The notes: generated by a model not told the origin, from the sequence alone. 64,000 bases of DNA from Amycolatopsis sp. GM8 (GCF_021653975.1 NZ_JAJKFK010000009.1:1-64000); one strand, 5' to 3'; shown: positions 20,904 to 30,294, counted from the first letter of the stretch. Numbers and translations: made by a program.

Positions 20904-22616
20904 GTGACTGAGGCGGAGCTGGGACCGGCCGCACGCGAGGAAACCTGGCGGCGGCTGGCCGAGGAGAAGTTCGACATCGTGGTGGTCGGCGGCGGCGTGG
21001 TCGGGGCCGGTACGGCGCTCGACGCGGCGACGCGTGGTCTGCGGGTGGCGCTGGTGGAGGCGCGCGACCTGGCTTCGGGCACCTCGAGCCGGTCGAGCAA
21101 GCTGTTCCACGGCGGGCTGCGGTACCTCGAACAGCTCGAGTTCGGCCTGGTCCGGGAGGCACTGCACGAGCGCGAGCTGATGCTGACGACGCTCGCGCCG
21201 CACCTGGTGAAGCCGGTGAGCTTCCTGTATCCGCTGTCGCACCGCGTGTGGGAGCGGCCCTATACCGCGGCCGGGCTCTTCCTGTACGACACGATGGGCG
21301 GCGCGCGTTCCGTGCCCGGGCAGAAGCACCTCACCCGTGCGGGTGCCCTGCGAATGGTGCCGGCACTCAAACCGAACGCGCTCATCGGCGGAATCCGTTA
21401 CTACGACGCGCAATCCGACGACGCGCGGCACACCATGACGGTGGCCCGCACCGCGGCCCACTACGGCGCGGTGGTGCGGAATTCCACCCAGGTGGTCGAA
21501 TTCCTCCGGGAGGCCGACCGGGTGTCGGGCGTGCGGGTGCGGGATGTCGAGGACGGCCGGGAGACAGAGGTCCAGGCCAATGTGGTGATCAACTGCACCG
21601 GGGTGTGGACCGACGAACTGCAGCGCCTGTCCGGCAGCCGCGGCCGGTTCCGGGTGCGGGCCAGCAAGGGTGTGCACATCGTCGTGCCGCGGGACCGGAT
21701 CGTGTCTGAGTCCGGGCTGATCCTGCGGACCGAGAAGTCGGTGCTGTTCGTGATTCCGTGGCGCAATCACTGGATCGTGGGTACGACCGACACCGACTGG
21801 AATCTCGACCTGGCGCACCCGGCCGCGACGAAGAACGACATCGACTACATCCTCGACCACGTCAACTCGGTGCTCGCGACACCACTCACACACGATGACA
21901 TCGAAGGCGTGTACGCGGGCTTGCGGCCGTTGCTGGCGGGGGAGAGCGAGGAAACGTCGAAGCTGTCGCGCGAGCACGCGGTGGCGCGGGTGGCGCCCGG
22001 CCTGGTCGCGATCGCGGGCGGCAAGTACACGACGTACCGCGTGATGGCCGCGGACGCGGTGGACGCCGCGACGGTCGACCTGCCGGGCCGGCCACAGTCG
22101 TCGATCACCGACAAGGTGCCGCTGATCGGTGCCGACGGGTACCACGCGCTGGTCAACCAGGCCGACCACCTGGCGGCGCAGCACGGCTTGCATCCCTACC
22201 GGGTGCGGCACCTGCTCGACCGCTACGGCTCGCTGGTGCACGAGGTGCTCGCGAGTGCGGACGGGAAGCCGGAGTTGCTGCGGCCGCTGGAGAGCGCGCC
22301 GGACTACCTCGCGGTGGAAGTGGTTTACGCGGCGAGCCACGAGGGTGCGCTGCACCTGGAGGACGTGCTGGCGCGGCGGACCCGGATCTCCATCGAGTAC
22401 CCCCACCGCGGGGTGGACTGCGCCGCGCAGGTCGCGATGCTGATGGGGCAGGTGCTGGGCTGGTCGGACGCGACGATCGAGCGCGAGGTCGAGGTCTACA
22501 CGGCGCGCGTCGAGGCGGAGCGTGACTCGCAGACCCAGCCGAACGACGAGGCCGCGGACGCGAGGCGGTCCTCGGCCCCCGAGGCGAGGGCGCGGCTCAC
22601 CGAGCCGGTGGGGTAG
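20904..22616 (+). CDS. glpD: Glycerol-3-phosphate dehydrogenase (FAD, respiratory)
   Basis: This 570-residue flavoenzyme oxidises glycerol-3-phosphate to dihydroxyacetone phosphate, passing electrons to quinone at the membrane. The FAD-binding GGGVVGAGTALDAATRGL is near residues 27-44, followed by SSRSSKLFHGGLRYLE and the characteristic C-terminal helical domain. The GTG at 20904 follows AAGGGA. It is divergent from glpF-glpK across 147 bp, so one glycerol-responsive control region could serve both. Array C begins 5 bp after its stop. Confidence 0.95.
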   Translation: MTEAELGPAAREETWRRLAEEKFDIVVVGGGVVGAGTALDAATRGLRVALVEARDLASGTSSRSSKLFHGGLRYLEQLEFGLVREALHERELMLTTLAPHLVKPVSFLYPLSHRVWERPYTAAGLFLYDTMGGARSVPGQKHLTRAGALRMVPALKPNALIGGIRYYDAQSDDARHTMTVARTAAHYGAVVRNSTQVVEFLREADRVSGVRVRDVEDGRETEVQANVVINCTGVWTDELQRLSGSRGRFRVRASKGVHIVVPRDRIVSESGLILRTEKSVLFVIPWRNHWIVGTTDTDWNLDLAHPAATKNDIDYILDHVNSVLATPLTHDDIEGVYAGLRPLLAGESEETSKLSREHAVARVAPGLVAIAGGKYTTYRVMAADAVDAATVDLPGRPQSSITDKVPLIGADGYHALVNQADHLAAQHGLHPYRVRHLLDRYGSLVHEVLASADGKPELLRPLESAPDYLAVEVVYAASHEGALHLEDVLARRTRISIEYPHRGVDCAAQVAMLMGQVLGWSDATIEREVEVYTARVEAERDSQTQPNDEAADARRSSAPEARARLTEPVG

Positions 22617-22620
22617 CCCA

Positions 22621-22809
22621 GCGTCGGACTCGGCGTCGCGGGCGTCGGACTCGCCGTCTTGAGCGTCCGACTCGGCGTCGTCAGTGTCCGACTCGCGGTT
22701 CTGGGCGTCGGGCTCGGCGTCGCGGGTGTCGAATTGGCTGTTCCGAACGTCCGACTCGGCGTCTTGAGTGTCGGACTCGGCGTCGTGGGTGTCGGACTCG
22801 CGGGGGTCA
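22621..22809. repeat. 21-bp-period repeat array C (GTCSGACTC class, nine units)
   Basis: Nine head-to-tail units start at 22621, 22642, 22663, 22684, 22705, 22726, 22747, 22768 and 22789, each exactly 21 bp. Most carry the core GTCGGACTCG or GTCCGACTCG at the same offset, followed by variable GC-rich sequence such as GCGTCGCGG or CCGTCTTGA. Unit 6 is the most divergent (GTCGAATTGG). The array fills the convergent intergenic gap, and its last three bases (TCA) are the stop codon of the minus-strand gene. Confidence 0.9.
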
Positions 22810-23436
22810 GCTTGGGGCGGGGGAGCCGGCGGCGCTCGGGACCGTTTCCGGGGCGCGTTCGTGCAGCACGATCGTGTCCCCGGCCAGGAGGGCCTTCACC
22901 GTGACGCGGTTGCCGATCGGGTGCGACATGGGCGCGATCAGCAGCACCCGCTGCGGTCCGTCGGGATGCGGCTGGACCGTGCGCGCCATCTCCTCGTACT
23001 CGTCGCTGTAGGACACGAGCCGGCCGTCGTCGGTCGGGAACAGGGTCTCCACAGCGCGCGGCATGACGATGTCCCCCTCGCCCGCCTTCGTCCCGCGCCC
23101 TTCGACGAGCAGCGGGCAGTCCGGGTCGGACGACAGCACGTGGTCCGCCTCGATCGTGTCCGCATCGCAGGACAGACCATCGCGGTGCAGCACGCGCGCC
23201 CCGCGAAGCTGTGCCGCGATTTGCAGAAGAATTGTTTCCGGCATGTTTCCACCGGTAACCGTGACCGTTTCCCCCGGTGTGACGCCCTCGTTTTTCAGCG
23301 TCGTATGCAACCGCCGTAATGTGTCAAAGGTCTCCTGGTAACTCATCGACCGGCTGCGATGGGCGAAGGCGATCTTGTCGCCGCCCTCGCACAGCACGTC
23401 GAGGATACGAGTCAGGAACAGACTGGAGCCGCCCAC
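22807..23436 (-). CDS. Vestigial ANL-superfamily (acyl-CoA synthetase N-domain-like) protein
   Basis: The 209-residue product aligns by eye with the N-terminal half of AMP-forming acyl-CoA synthetases: GGDKIAFAHRSRSMSYQETF, then GVTPGETVTVTGGNMPE and LQIAAQLRGARV, and later RVLLIAPMSHPIGNR with LLAGDTIVLHE. The P-loop (SSGTTGxPKG type) is absent and there is no C-terminal catalytic half, so adenylation is not expected. The GTG at 23436 follows GGGGGA; an upstream GTG at 23523 is in frame but the stretch between has low GC3. Codon use (ACA, TTA, CTT) differs from neighbours. Function is unknown. Confidence 0.6.
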   Translation of the reverse strand: MGGSSLFLTRILDVLCEGGDKIAFAHRSRSMSYQETFDTLRRLHTTLKNEGVTPGETVTVTGGNMPETILLQIAAQLRGARVLHRDGLSCDADTIEADHVLSSDPDCPLLVEGRGTKAGEGDIVMPRAVETLFPTDDGRLVSYSDEYEEMARTVQPHPDGPQRVLLIAPMSHPIGNRVTVKALLAGDTIVLHERAPETVPSAAGSPAPS

Positions 23437-23552
23437 GTTTCCCCCGTTCGGCGCTGAAGCAAGGTTACGAATCCAGATCATCACAAGATCAGACAACGCG
23501 AAAGGAATTGTGTCACCCGGCACAAGAGGAAATCAGTTCGAAATCCGATTGT

Positions 23553-24080
23553 TCAGGTCTGTACCCAAGTTACCAGCTGCTCGCCCGGTTGGTTGGGATC
23601 GTCCCCGAGGCCGACGTGCGTGAAGCCGCAGCGTTTGGCGACCGCCGCCGACGCGGAGTTGTCCGGATGGTGCCGGTACAGCACTTCACGCAGTTCGAGC
23701 GCGCCGAATCCGAAGCGCACCGCCGCGTTGACGGCCGCGACGCTGATCCCGCGGCCGCGCGCCGACGGGTGCACCCACAGCGCGACCTCGGCGCTGCCAT
23801 CGGTCAGATCCAGCTCCTTGAGCCCGATCTCGCCGAGCAGCGCGCCCGTCGTCGGCTCGGCGATCGCCCACGAGCAGCGCTCCTCGCGCCGCCATTCGGC
23901 CGTCCGCTGCTTCACGTACTGGCCGGCTTCGGCGAGGTTCCGCACGTTGTAGTTGACGATGTAGCGGGAGTGCTCCTCGTCGGCGAACGCTTCGACCAGC
24001 GCGGGCCGGTCGTCGAGGCGGTCGTCGGCACGCAGCTGGCGCAGGTAGTACCCGCCCGCGTTGATCTCCACCGGTTCCAT
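23553..24080 (-). CDS. GNAT family N-acetyltransferase
   Basis: This 175-residue protein resembles RimJ/RimL-type acetyltransferases. It has LRQLRADD near the start, LGEIGLKELDLTDGSAEVALWVHPSARGRG with the acetyl-CoA loop (ARGRGIS), and ALELREVLYRHHPDNSAS near the end. The acceptor is unknown. It sits 4 bp downstream of a DUF1707 gene in a three-gene minus-strand operon. Confidence 0.87.
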   Translation of the reverse strand: MEPVEINAGGYYLRQLRADDRLDDRPALVEAFADEEHSRYIVNYNVRNLAEAGQYVKQRTAEWRREERCSWAIAEPTTGALLGEIGLKELDLTDGSAEVALWVHPSARGRGISVAAVNAAVRFGFGALELREVLYRHHPDNSASAAVAKRCGFTHVGLGDDPNQPGEQLVTWVQT

Positions 24081-24084
24081 GGGG

Positions 24085-24459
24085 CTAGCGGGACCTCGTT
24101 CCGTAGACGAACGCGACCACGACGGGGATGAGGAACACCAGCCACAACCCGCGGGCCACCGTGAAGAACAGCAGCAGGGCGACGATCGCGGCGATCGGCA
24201 CCGCGCTGGCGCCGAACCGCCGAACGGGTGGCGCGGGCCGAGGGGGCCGAGGGGACACCTGAGGCGCCTTCAGCACGCTGGGATGGGGCTCCGGCAGATC
24301 CTCGAACAGCGGCGCCAGATCCGCTCGTGTCCTGGCCGCGGTGACCTTGGCCGACCGGGTGCCGTACTCGTCGAGGTCCAGTCGCCCGGTGCGGACATGC
24401 TCGGACAACGCCTCGATCGCTTCGTCGCGCTCAGCGTCGCTGAGCCGCATGTCCGCCAC
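24085..24459 (-). CDS. DUF1707 domain membrane protein (copy 1)
   Basis: This 124-residue protein has the DUF1707 domain at residues 3-53 (MRLSDAERDEAIEALSEHV, LDEYGTRSAKVTAARTRADL, LFEDLP), then a Pro-rich linker and a hydrophobic region of one or two membrane helices. It is paralogous to the next upstream gene and part of the same operon. DUF1707 is an actinobacterial domain of unknown function resembling short oligomerisation modules. Confidence 0.87.
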   Translation of the reverse strand: MADMRLSDAERDEAIEALSEHVRTGRLDLDEYGTRSAKVTAARTRADLAPLFEDLPEPHPSVLKAPQVSPRPPRPAPPVRRFGASAVPIAAIVALLLFFTVARGLWLVFLIPVVVAFVYGTRSR

Positions 24460-24468
24460 AGACCGATC

Positions 24469-24945
24469 CTACGACCGTCGGCGGTCGCGATACTCGCGGC
24501 GGCGCTCACGTTCGCGATGCCGATCCTTATCCCAGTCCTTGCCCCACAGGCCCTGGCCGATCGCGCCGAACACGAACGGCACCGCGATGAACCACCAGAT
24601 GTGCGTGGTGATGCCCAGGATGACGGCGCCGACGAACAGCAGCGGGAGCACTCCGGCGGCGAGCCGCTGGCCGAGCGGCCGGTCCATGTAGGAGACCTGG
24701 CCGGGCGGCTTCGGGACCGGGGCGGGGGCCTGTTTCGGCGGCTCCCCGAACACCGGATGCGGCGCGGGCAGGTCGGTGAACAGGCCGGCGAGTTCGCCGC
24801 GGGTCTTGGCGGCGGCGACCTGGGCCGACCGGTCGCCGTACTCGTCCAGCGTGATCCGGCCGGCGCTCATGTGGTCGCCGAGTGCCTTCATCGCGATTTC
24901 CCGGTCGGCGTCACCGATCCGCATTTCGGGTTGGGGTACCTCCAC
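24469..24945 (-). CDS. DUF1707 domain membrane protein (copy 2)
   Basis: This 158-residue protein repeats the DUF1707 domain (MRIGDADREIAMKALGDHM, LDEYGDRSAQVAAAKTRGEL, LFTDLP), a Pro-rich linker, and two membrane helices (AAGVLPLLFVGAVILGI and WWFIAVPFVFGAIGQGL), ending in a strongly charged Arg/Asp-rich tail. It is the first gene of the DUF1707-DUF1707-GNAT operon, with 9 bp to the next gene. The pair looks like a tandem duplication that then diverged. Confidence 0.87.
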   Translation of the reverse strand: MEVPQPEMRIGDADREIAMKALGDHMSAGRITLDEYGDRSAQVAAAKTRGELAGLFTDLPAPHPVFGEPPKQAPAPVPKPPGQVSYMDRPLGQRLAAGVLPLLFVGAVILGITTHIWWFIAVPFVFGAIGQGLWGKDWDKDRHRERERRREYRDRRRS

Positions 24946-24975
24946 ACCACAGATGGTATGCCCCGTCCGGGCGGT

Positions 24976-26760
24976 TCAGTCCTTGATTTCGAGAAGCGCC
25001 GCACCCTGCGTGACCGCGGAACCGACTTCGACGGACAAACCGGTGACCGTCCCGGCCTTGTGCGCGGTGACCGGGTTCTCCATCTTCATCGCCTCCAGCA
25101 CGACGACCAGTTCACCGGCCTCGACCTGCTGGCCTTCCTCGACGGCGACCTTGACGATGGTGCCCTGCATGGGCGCGGTCACCGCGTCGCCGCTGACCGC
25201 GGCCTTCGTGCCGCCGGCCCGCTTGCGGGGTGCCGCCTTCGCCGCCTTCCGCGCGCCACCGCCGCCGAGCGCCAGGTCGCCGGGCAGCGACACCTCGAGC
25301 CGCCGGCCGCCGACCTCGACCACCACCGTCTGCCGCGGGTCGGCATCCTCCTCGGCGTCGGCGCCGCCGGTGAACGGCTCGATCTGGTTGTCGAACTCCG
25401 TCTCGATCCAGCGGGTGTGCACGCTGAACGACTCGCCGTCACCGATGAACGCCGGGTCGTGCACGATCGCGCGGTGGAACGGCAGCACGGTCGCCATGCC
25501 GTCGGCGACCATCTCGTCCAGCGCGCGACGGCTGCGCTCCAGCGCGTTCTCGCGGTCGGATCCGGTGACGATCAGCTTGGCCAGCATCGAGTCGAACTGC
25601 CCGCCGATGACGCTGCCGGTCTGCACGCCGGAGTCGACCCGCACGCCGGGGCCCTCGGGGAACACCAGCTTCGTCACGGTGCCGGGCGCGGGCAGGAAGT
25701 TGCGGCCGGCGTCCTCACCGTTGATGCGGAACTCGATCGAGTGGCCGCGCGGCTGCGGGTCCTCGGTGAAGCGGAGCTTCTCGCCACGGGCGACCCGGAA
25801 CATCTCGCGGACCAGGTCGATCCCCGTGGTCTCCTCCGACACCGGGTGCTCGACCTGCAGCCGGGTGTTGACCTCCAGGAACGAGATCGTGCCGTCGGTG
25901 CCCACCAGGTACTCGACGGTGCCGGCGCCGGAGTAGCCGGCTCCCGCGCAGATCGCCTTGGCGGAGCTGTGGATCGTGGCGCGCTGCTCGTCGGTGAGGA
26001 ACGGCGCGGGCGCCTCCTCGACGAGCTTCTGGTGCCGCCGCTGCAACGAGCAGTCGCGGGTGCCGACGACGATCACGTTGCCGTGCTGGTCGGCGAGTAC
26101 CTGCGCCTCGACGTGCCGCGGCTTGTCCAGGTAGCGCTCGACGAAGCATTCGCCGCGGCCGAAGGCGGACACGGCCTCGCGGGTGGCGGATTCGAACAGT
26201 TCGGGGATCTCTTCGATCGTGCGGGCCACCTTCAGCCCGCGGCCGCCACCACCGAACGCGGCTTTGATCGCGATGGGCAGGCCGTACTCGTTCGCGAAGG
26301 CGATGATTTCGTCGGCGTTCGCCACGGGTTCTTTGGTGCCGGGCACCAGCGGCGCGCCGGCCTTCATCGCGATGTGCCGCGCGGTGACCTTGTCGCCGAG
26401 ATCGCGGATCGCCTGCGGGCTCGGCCCGATCCAGGTCAGGCCCGCGTCCATGACCGCCTGCGCGAAGTCGGCGTTCTCCGACAGGAAGCCGTAGCCGGGG
26501 TGCACCGAGTCCGCGCCCGACCGCTTCGCGACGTCGATCAGTTTGTCGATGACGAGGTAGCTCTCCGCCGCGGTGGTGCCGCCGAGCGCGAACGCCTCGT
26601 CGGCGAGCCGCACGTGCGGGGCGTCGCGGTCCGGGTCGGCGTACACGGCGACGCTGGTCAAGCCCGCGTCCTTGGCCGCTCTGATCACCCGGACCGCGAT
26701 CTCGCCCCGATTGGCGATCAGGATCTTGGTGACCGGTCCGCCGGTGGCCTGCTCGGGCAC
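24976..26760 (-). CDS. accA: Acyl-CoA carboxylase alpha subunit (biotin carboxylase plus BCCP)
   Basis: In this 594-residue fusion, residues 1-450 are the ATP-grasp biotin carboxylase ([61 protein letters not shown]) and the last 75 are the biotin carrier domain with EAMKMENP, biotinyl Lys559. It carboxylates biotin for the AccD transcarboxylase. By context it corresponds to mycobacterial AccA3, shared by several carboxylases. It is transcribed alone here and lies about 4 kb from accD-accE. Confidence 0.96.
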   Translation of the reverse strand: MPEQATGGPVTKILIANRGEIAVRVIRAAKDAGLTSVAVYADPDRDAPHVRLADEAFALGGTTAAESYLVIDKLIDVAKRSGADSVHPGYGFLSENADFAQAVMDAGLTWIGPSPQAIRDLGDKVTARHIAMKAGAPLVPGTKEPVANADEIIAFANEYGLPIAIKAAFGGGGRGLKVARTIEEIPELFESATREAVSAFGRGECFVERYLDKPRHVEAQVLADQHGNVIVVGTRDCSLQRRHQKLVEEAPAPFLTDEQRATIHSSAKAICAGAGYSGAGTVEYLVGTDGTISFLEVNTRLQVEHPVSEETTGIDLVREMFRVARGEKLRFTEDPQPRGHSIEFRINGEDAGRNFLPAPGTVTKLVFPEGPGVRVDSGVQTGSVIGGQFDSMLAKLIVTGSDRENALERSRRALDEMVADGMATVLPFHRAIVHDPAFIGDGESFSVHTRWIETEFDNQIEPFTGGADAEEDADPRQTVVVEVGGRRLEVSLPGDLALGGGGARKAAKAAPRKRAGGTKAAVSGDAVTAPMQGTIVKVAVEEGQQVEAGELVVVLEAMKMENPVTAHKAGTVTGLSVEVGSAVTQGAALLEIKD

Positions 26761-26910
26761 GCGCTACCTCCGATGAGTCTCCGTCCGCACCCCGGCGCGG
26801 GTTCGCTACCAGCGCGTCCGTGGGCTTCTCCCGAAGTTTACGAGGCGGGTGTCCCCGTGCGGTGAGAGGCGGCTCACGCTTACCCTGACGGGCGGGGGAA
26901 GGAGTGGTAG

Positions 26911-27558
26911 GTGGCAGTACCTCGGTCGGTGGTGGTGACGGCGGTCGTCGCCGCGCTGGTCACCGTGGGTGCGCTGGCCGGCGTCGCTTCGCTGCGCAGC
27001 CGTGACCAGGGGCCGCGGCTGGAGGCCGCCGCGCCGGTGGCCGCCCCGCAGAGCGCCGTGGCCGAGTGCGGCGACGGGTTGTGCCGGACACTGGTCACGC
27101 AGGCCGTCAACGGCGCCCAGGTGGCGCTGCTCGCGGACGAACAGGGTGGCAACGGCCGGTTCCAGGTCGGCGGCCAGCTGGTCCAGACCAGTATCACCGA
27201 GCTGGGCGCGCGAGTCGACGGGAACTCGCTTTCCTGTGTCGCGGCGTCGGTTTCGGCCTGCCTGGTGAGCGCGCCGCTGAACGGCGGGCGGATCGGCGAG
27301 GTGCTCGTCGAGCGCGACGGCGACTGGAACCCTGTCGACAAGCCGTATTTCGCCGCCGCGGGCGTCATCGCGCTGAACAACGTGACGGGCACGGACGCGC
27401 CGGAGGTGACCGTCGTCGAGTCCTCCCCGGTGCTGGCGCGGGTCTACGCCCTCGACGGGACGCTGACCGGCTGCACGAAGAAGTACTCCTCTTTTTCGCA
27501 GATCCGCGGCTGGCCGAACGTCCGACTCATCGCGTCGGACCTGCGGACCTGCTCCTAG
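26911..27558 (+). CDS. Membrane-anchored extracytoplasmic protein, unknown
   Basis: This 215-residue protein has an N-terminal uncleaved anchor or signal (SVVVTAVVAALVTVGALAGV, about residues 6-25) and an extracytoplasmic domain with five cysteines, allowing two disulfides. No catalytic motif is recognised. The GTG at 26911 has AAGGAG upstream. It overlaps the 3' end of the convergent maf gene by 4 bp. It is divergent from accA, with a 150-bp gap. Confidence 0.75.
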   Translation: MAVPRSVVVTAVVAALVTVGALAGVASLRSRDQGPRLEAAAPVAAPQSAVAECGDGLCRTLVTQAVNGAQVALLADEQGGNGRFQVGGQLVQTSITELGARVDGNSLSCVAASVSACLVSAPLNGGRIGEVLVERDGDWNPVDKPYFAAAGVIALNNVTGTDAPEVTVVESSPVLARVYALDGTLTGCTKKYSSFSQIRGWPNVRLIASDLRTCS

Positions 27559-28175
27559 GCCGCCCAGAGGTCGATCACGGAGACGCCGACTTCGGCGAGC
27601 AGGCGCCGGGTCAGCGGCAGGCTGATGCCGATCACGCTCGACGGGTCGCCGTCGATCCCCTCGACGAACCAGCCGCCGAACCCGTCGAGGGTGAACGCGC
27701 CCGCGACATTGAGCGGCTCGCCGGTCGCGATGTAAGCCTCGATCTCGTCCGGCGACATGCCGGCGAAGCGAACGTGGGTCGTGTGGCTGCCGGTCGCCCG
27801 CCTGGTCGGCTCACCGTTTTCCAGCCGCAGCACGGCGTGCCCGGTGAGCAGGTCGCCGGTCCGGCCGGCCTGCTGGAGCCAGCGCTTGCGGGCCACCTCG
27901 GGTGTGCCCGGCTTGCCGAGCATCTCGCCGTCGATCGACAGCATCGAGTCGCAGCCGACGATCACTGCGTCCGCGTGCGTGCCCGCCACCGTCGCCAGCA
28001 CCGCCTCGGCCTTCGCGGCCGCGAGCGCGGTGACCAGTTCGCCGGGCGTGGGATCGGTCAGCGTCGCGGCCACGGCGTCCTCGTCGACGCCGGAGACCAC
28101 GACACTGGGTTCGATCCCCGCCGCGCGAAGGACGCCGAGACGGGCAGGGGACTGGGAAGCGAGAACGAAACGCAC
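27555..28175 (-). CDS. maf: Maf-like nucleotide pyrophosphatase
   Basis: This 206-residue Maf/HAM1-related enzyme hydrolyses non-canonical or methylated nucleoside triphosphates. The N-terminal signature VLASQSPARLGVLRAAGI and the motif VIVGCDSMLSIDGEMLGKP carry the expected catalytic Asp and Lys. In M. tuberculosis the maf gene lies beside accD5-accE5 (from memory); here it is separated from accE by a PadR-MFS pair and an array. Confidence 0.92.
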   Translation of the reverse strand: MRFVLASQSPARLGVLRAAGIEPSVVVSGVDEDAVAATLTDPTPGELVTALAAAKAEAVLATVAGTHADAVIVGCDSMLSIDGEMLGKPGTPEVARKRWLQQAGRTGDLLTGHAVLRLENGEPTRRATGSHTTHVRFAGMSPDEIEAYIATGEPLNVAGAFTLDGFGGWFVEGIDGDPSSVIGISLPLTRRLLAEVGVSVIDLWAA

Positions 28176-28199
28176 GCCCGGAGACTAGCCGCCGGCGCT

Positions 28200-29645
28200 T
28201 CAGGCCCTCGCGGGCTCCGGGTTCGCGGGCACCGGATCCTGGCGGGTGACCCGCTTCATCGCGATCGCGGCGACGGCACCGAGGAGCAGCACCGCGACCG
28301 GCAGGATCAGCGCTTCACGCGCCGCGTCGGTCAGCGCGGCGGGCACGTTGCCATGGTTGGCGGCCATTCCCGCGGTGATCCGGGCCTGCAGCAGCACACC
28401 GATCGCCGCGCTGCCGAACACACCGCCGACCTGCCGGGACGTGTTGAAGATGCCGGACGCGGCACCCGCGAGCGAGCGGTCGACGGAACTCATCGTCACG
28501 TTGCTCATCGGTGCGAAGATGCACCCCGTGCCGAGCCCGGCCAGCAGCAGCGCGGGAGTCAGCGCCCACGGGTTCATCCCGGGCTCCGCCTGGAGCGCGA
28601 TCACGCCGATGCCCGCGGCGAGCGCGACGAACCCCAGCATCACCAGGTACTTGGCGTTGACCTTGTCCGAGAGACGGCCGACGAACGGCGCCACGATGCC
28701 CGAGAGCAGCGACATCGGCGCGGTCAGCAGACCGGCCCGGGTCGGGGACAGGCCCAGCACCTCCTGCACGAACAGCACGATCGGGATGAACATGCCGGTG
28801 ATCGAGAAACCGATCGCGACCGCGGTGACGGTCCCGGCGGAGAAGTTGCGGCTGTTGAAGACCCGCAACGGGAGCAGCGGCTCGCGCGTGTTGAACCGTT
28901 GCCACACAACGAAAGCCACCAGCAGTAGCACGCCGGCGCCGATGATCTCGAAGATGTTCACCGGGCCGAAGACGTTGCCCCAGTTGTATTGCTGGCCGTT
29001 CTGGATACCGAACACGAGACAGAACAGGCCGGCGGCCGACAACACGATGCCCAGGATGTCGAAGGAATGCGACTGCTTCGGTTGCCAGTCCGGCACGAGA
29101 ATCGTGGTGAGCACGATCGCGATCACGCCGATCGGCACGTTCACGAAGAAGATCCACTCCCAGCCGAGCCCGTCGACCAGGATGCCGCCCAGCAGCGGGC
29201 CGGCGATCGTGGCGAGACCCGCGACGCCGCCCCACATGCCCATCGCCGGGCCGCGCTTGGCCGGTGGGAACAGGTGCGTGATGAACGCCAGCGTCTGCGG
29301 GGTCAGCAGCGCGGCGCCGATGCCCTGCACCGCGCGGGCGGTGATCAGCATTTCGACGTTGCCGGACAGGCCGCACCACAGCGACGCCAGGGTGAACACG
29401 GCGAGCCCGGCGAGGAACACGCGTTTCGGGCCGAAGCGGTCACCGAGGCGGCTGGTGAACAGCATCGGCACGGCGTAGGTCAGCAGGTACACGCTGAGCA
29501 CCCAGACCACGGAGTTCAACGAGGTGTTCAGGTCGCGGACCATGGCGGGAATCGCGATGGTCACGATGGTGGTGTCCAGTAGGATCATGAAGAAACCCAG
29601 GCACAGCGCGGAAAGCGCGGCCCACGGGTTAGGCTGTCTGGTCAT
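28200..29645 (-). CDS. MFS drug:H+ antiporter (DHA2, EmrB/QacA-like)
   Basis: This 481-residue transporter has about 14 membrane helices. It has the N-terminal LDTTIVTIAIPAM motif, the motif-A loop SRLGDRFGPKR, the motif-C region GPLLGGILVDGLGW and a second-half loop VGRLSDKVNAKY. It probably exports hydrophobic compounds. The ATG at 29645 was chosen because GGAGG lies 9 nt before it; the upstream in-frame codon overlaps that ribosome site. It overlaps padR by 17 bp and is its likely regulatory target. Confidence 0.92.
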   Translation of the reverse strand: MTRQPNPWAALSALCLGFFMILLDTTIVTIAIPAMVRDLNTSLNSVVWVLSVYLLTYAVPMLFTSRLGDRFGPKRVFLAGLAVFTLASLWCGLSGNVEMLITARAVQGIGAALLTPQTLAFITHLFPPAKRGPAMGMWGGVAGLATIAGPLLGGILVDGLGWEWIFFVNVPIGVIAIVLTTILVPDWQPKQSHSFDILGIVLSAAGLFCLVFGIQNGQQYNWGNVFGPVNIFEIIGAGVLLLVAFVVWQRFNTREPLLPLRVFNSRNFSAGTVTAVAIGFSITGMFIPIVLFVQEVLGLSPTRAGLLTAPMSLLSGIVAPFVGRLSDKVNAKYLVMLGFVALAAGIGVIALQAEPGMNPWALTPALLLAGLGTGCIFAPMSNVTMSSVDRSLAGAASGIFNTSRQVGGVFGSAAIGVLLQARITAGMAANHGNVPAALTDAAREALILPVAVLLLGAVAAIAMKRVTRQDPVPANPEPARA

Positions 29646-30270
29646 TCTCGACTTCCTCCACAATGGACAGATGAGTGAGGTGGTCCGGCTTCGCCGCGTT
29701 GCCGGGCCAGGGGAGCCGGCCGGATTCGAGATCGGCGACGAGCTGCTCGGTCCAGGCGAGTTCGGACTTGCGCTGGTCGTGGATGAACGCGTAGTCGATC
29801 CACCACATCCGGGGCAGGTCCCGCTCCAGAACCTGGCTGATGATGACCTCGTCCGAGGCGATGCGGGCCTTGAGGGCGGTCACGCGCATCTTGAGCTGGT
29901 CGACCGCGTCGTCCTTGTCCAGCTCGCTGGCGGCGGAGAGCGCGACCGGGTACTGCGGGTATTCCTGCGCCGGTGTCGCGATCATGTCGCGCGTCTGGTT
30001 GGCGAAGGTGTCCCGGCCCTTGCCGGTCATCGCGTAGACGGTGCGTTCCGGGCGGCGCCCGTGCCGCTGAGTGTCGACGACCTCGATGAAGCCTTGGGCC
30101 TCGAGGCGCTCGACGGTGTGGTACAGCGAGCCGGGCCGCAGCTTGACCCGGTAGTCGACGCGGCGGTGCCGCATGACCTGGGTCATCTCATAGGGGTGCA
30201 TCGGCTTCTCGTGCAGCAACTCGAGGATCGCCATCGCGAGAGGCGTGAGCATCTGCTTCGCCGCGGCCAC
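29629..30270 (-). CDS. PadR family transcriptional regulator
   Basis: This 213-residue protein has the PadR winged helix: LTPLAMAILELLHEKPMHPYEM, RPGSLYHTVERLEAQGFIEV and the wing RTVYAMTGKG. A helical dimerisation domain follows. It is first in an operon with the MFS pump (17-bp overlap). A 38-bp near-perfect palindrome covers its own -10 and likely transcription start, which fits autorepression with induction by a pump substrate. The GTG at 30270 is 10 nt after GAAAGGGG. Confidence 0.92.
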   Translation of the reverse strand: MAAAKQMLTPLAMAILELLHEKPMHPYEMTQVMRHRRVDYRVKLRPGSLYHTVERLEAQGFIEVVDTQRHGRRPERTVYAMTGKGRDTFANQTRDMIATPAQEYPQYPVALSAASELDKDDAVDQLKMRVTALKARIASDEVIISQVLERDLPRMWWIDYAFIHDQRKSELAWTEQLVADLESGRLPWPGNAAKPDHLTHLSIVEEVENDQTA

Positions 30271-30294
30271 AGTTGGTTAGCCCCTTTCGAAGAA

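Noticed and set aside
22659-22904. Open frames across arrays C and D as heptad-repeat proteins
   Set aside because: A period of 21 keeps several frames open on both strands. There is no ribosome site, and the frames run into real genes on the other strand. The variability pattern fits DNA sites better than peptide.
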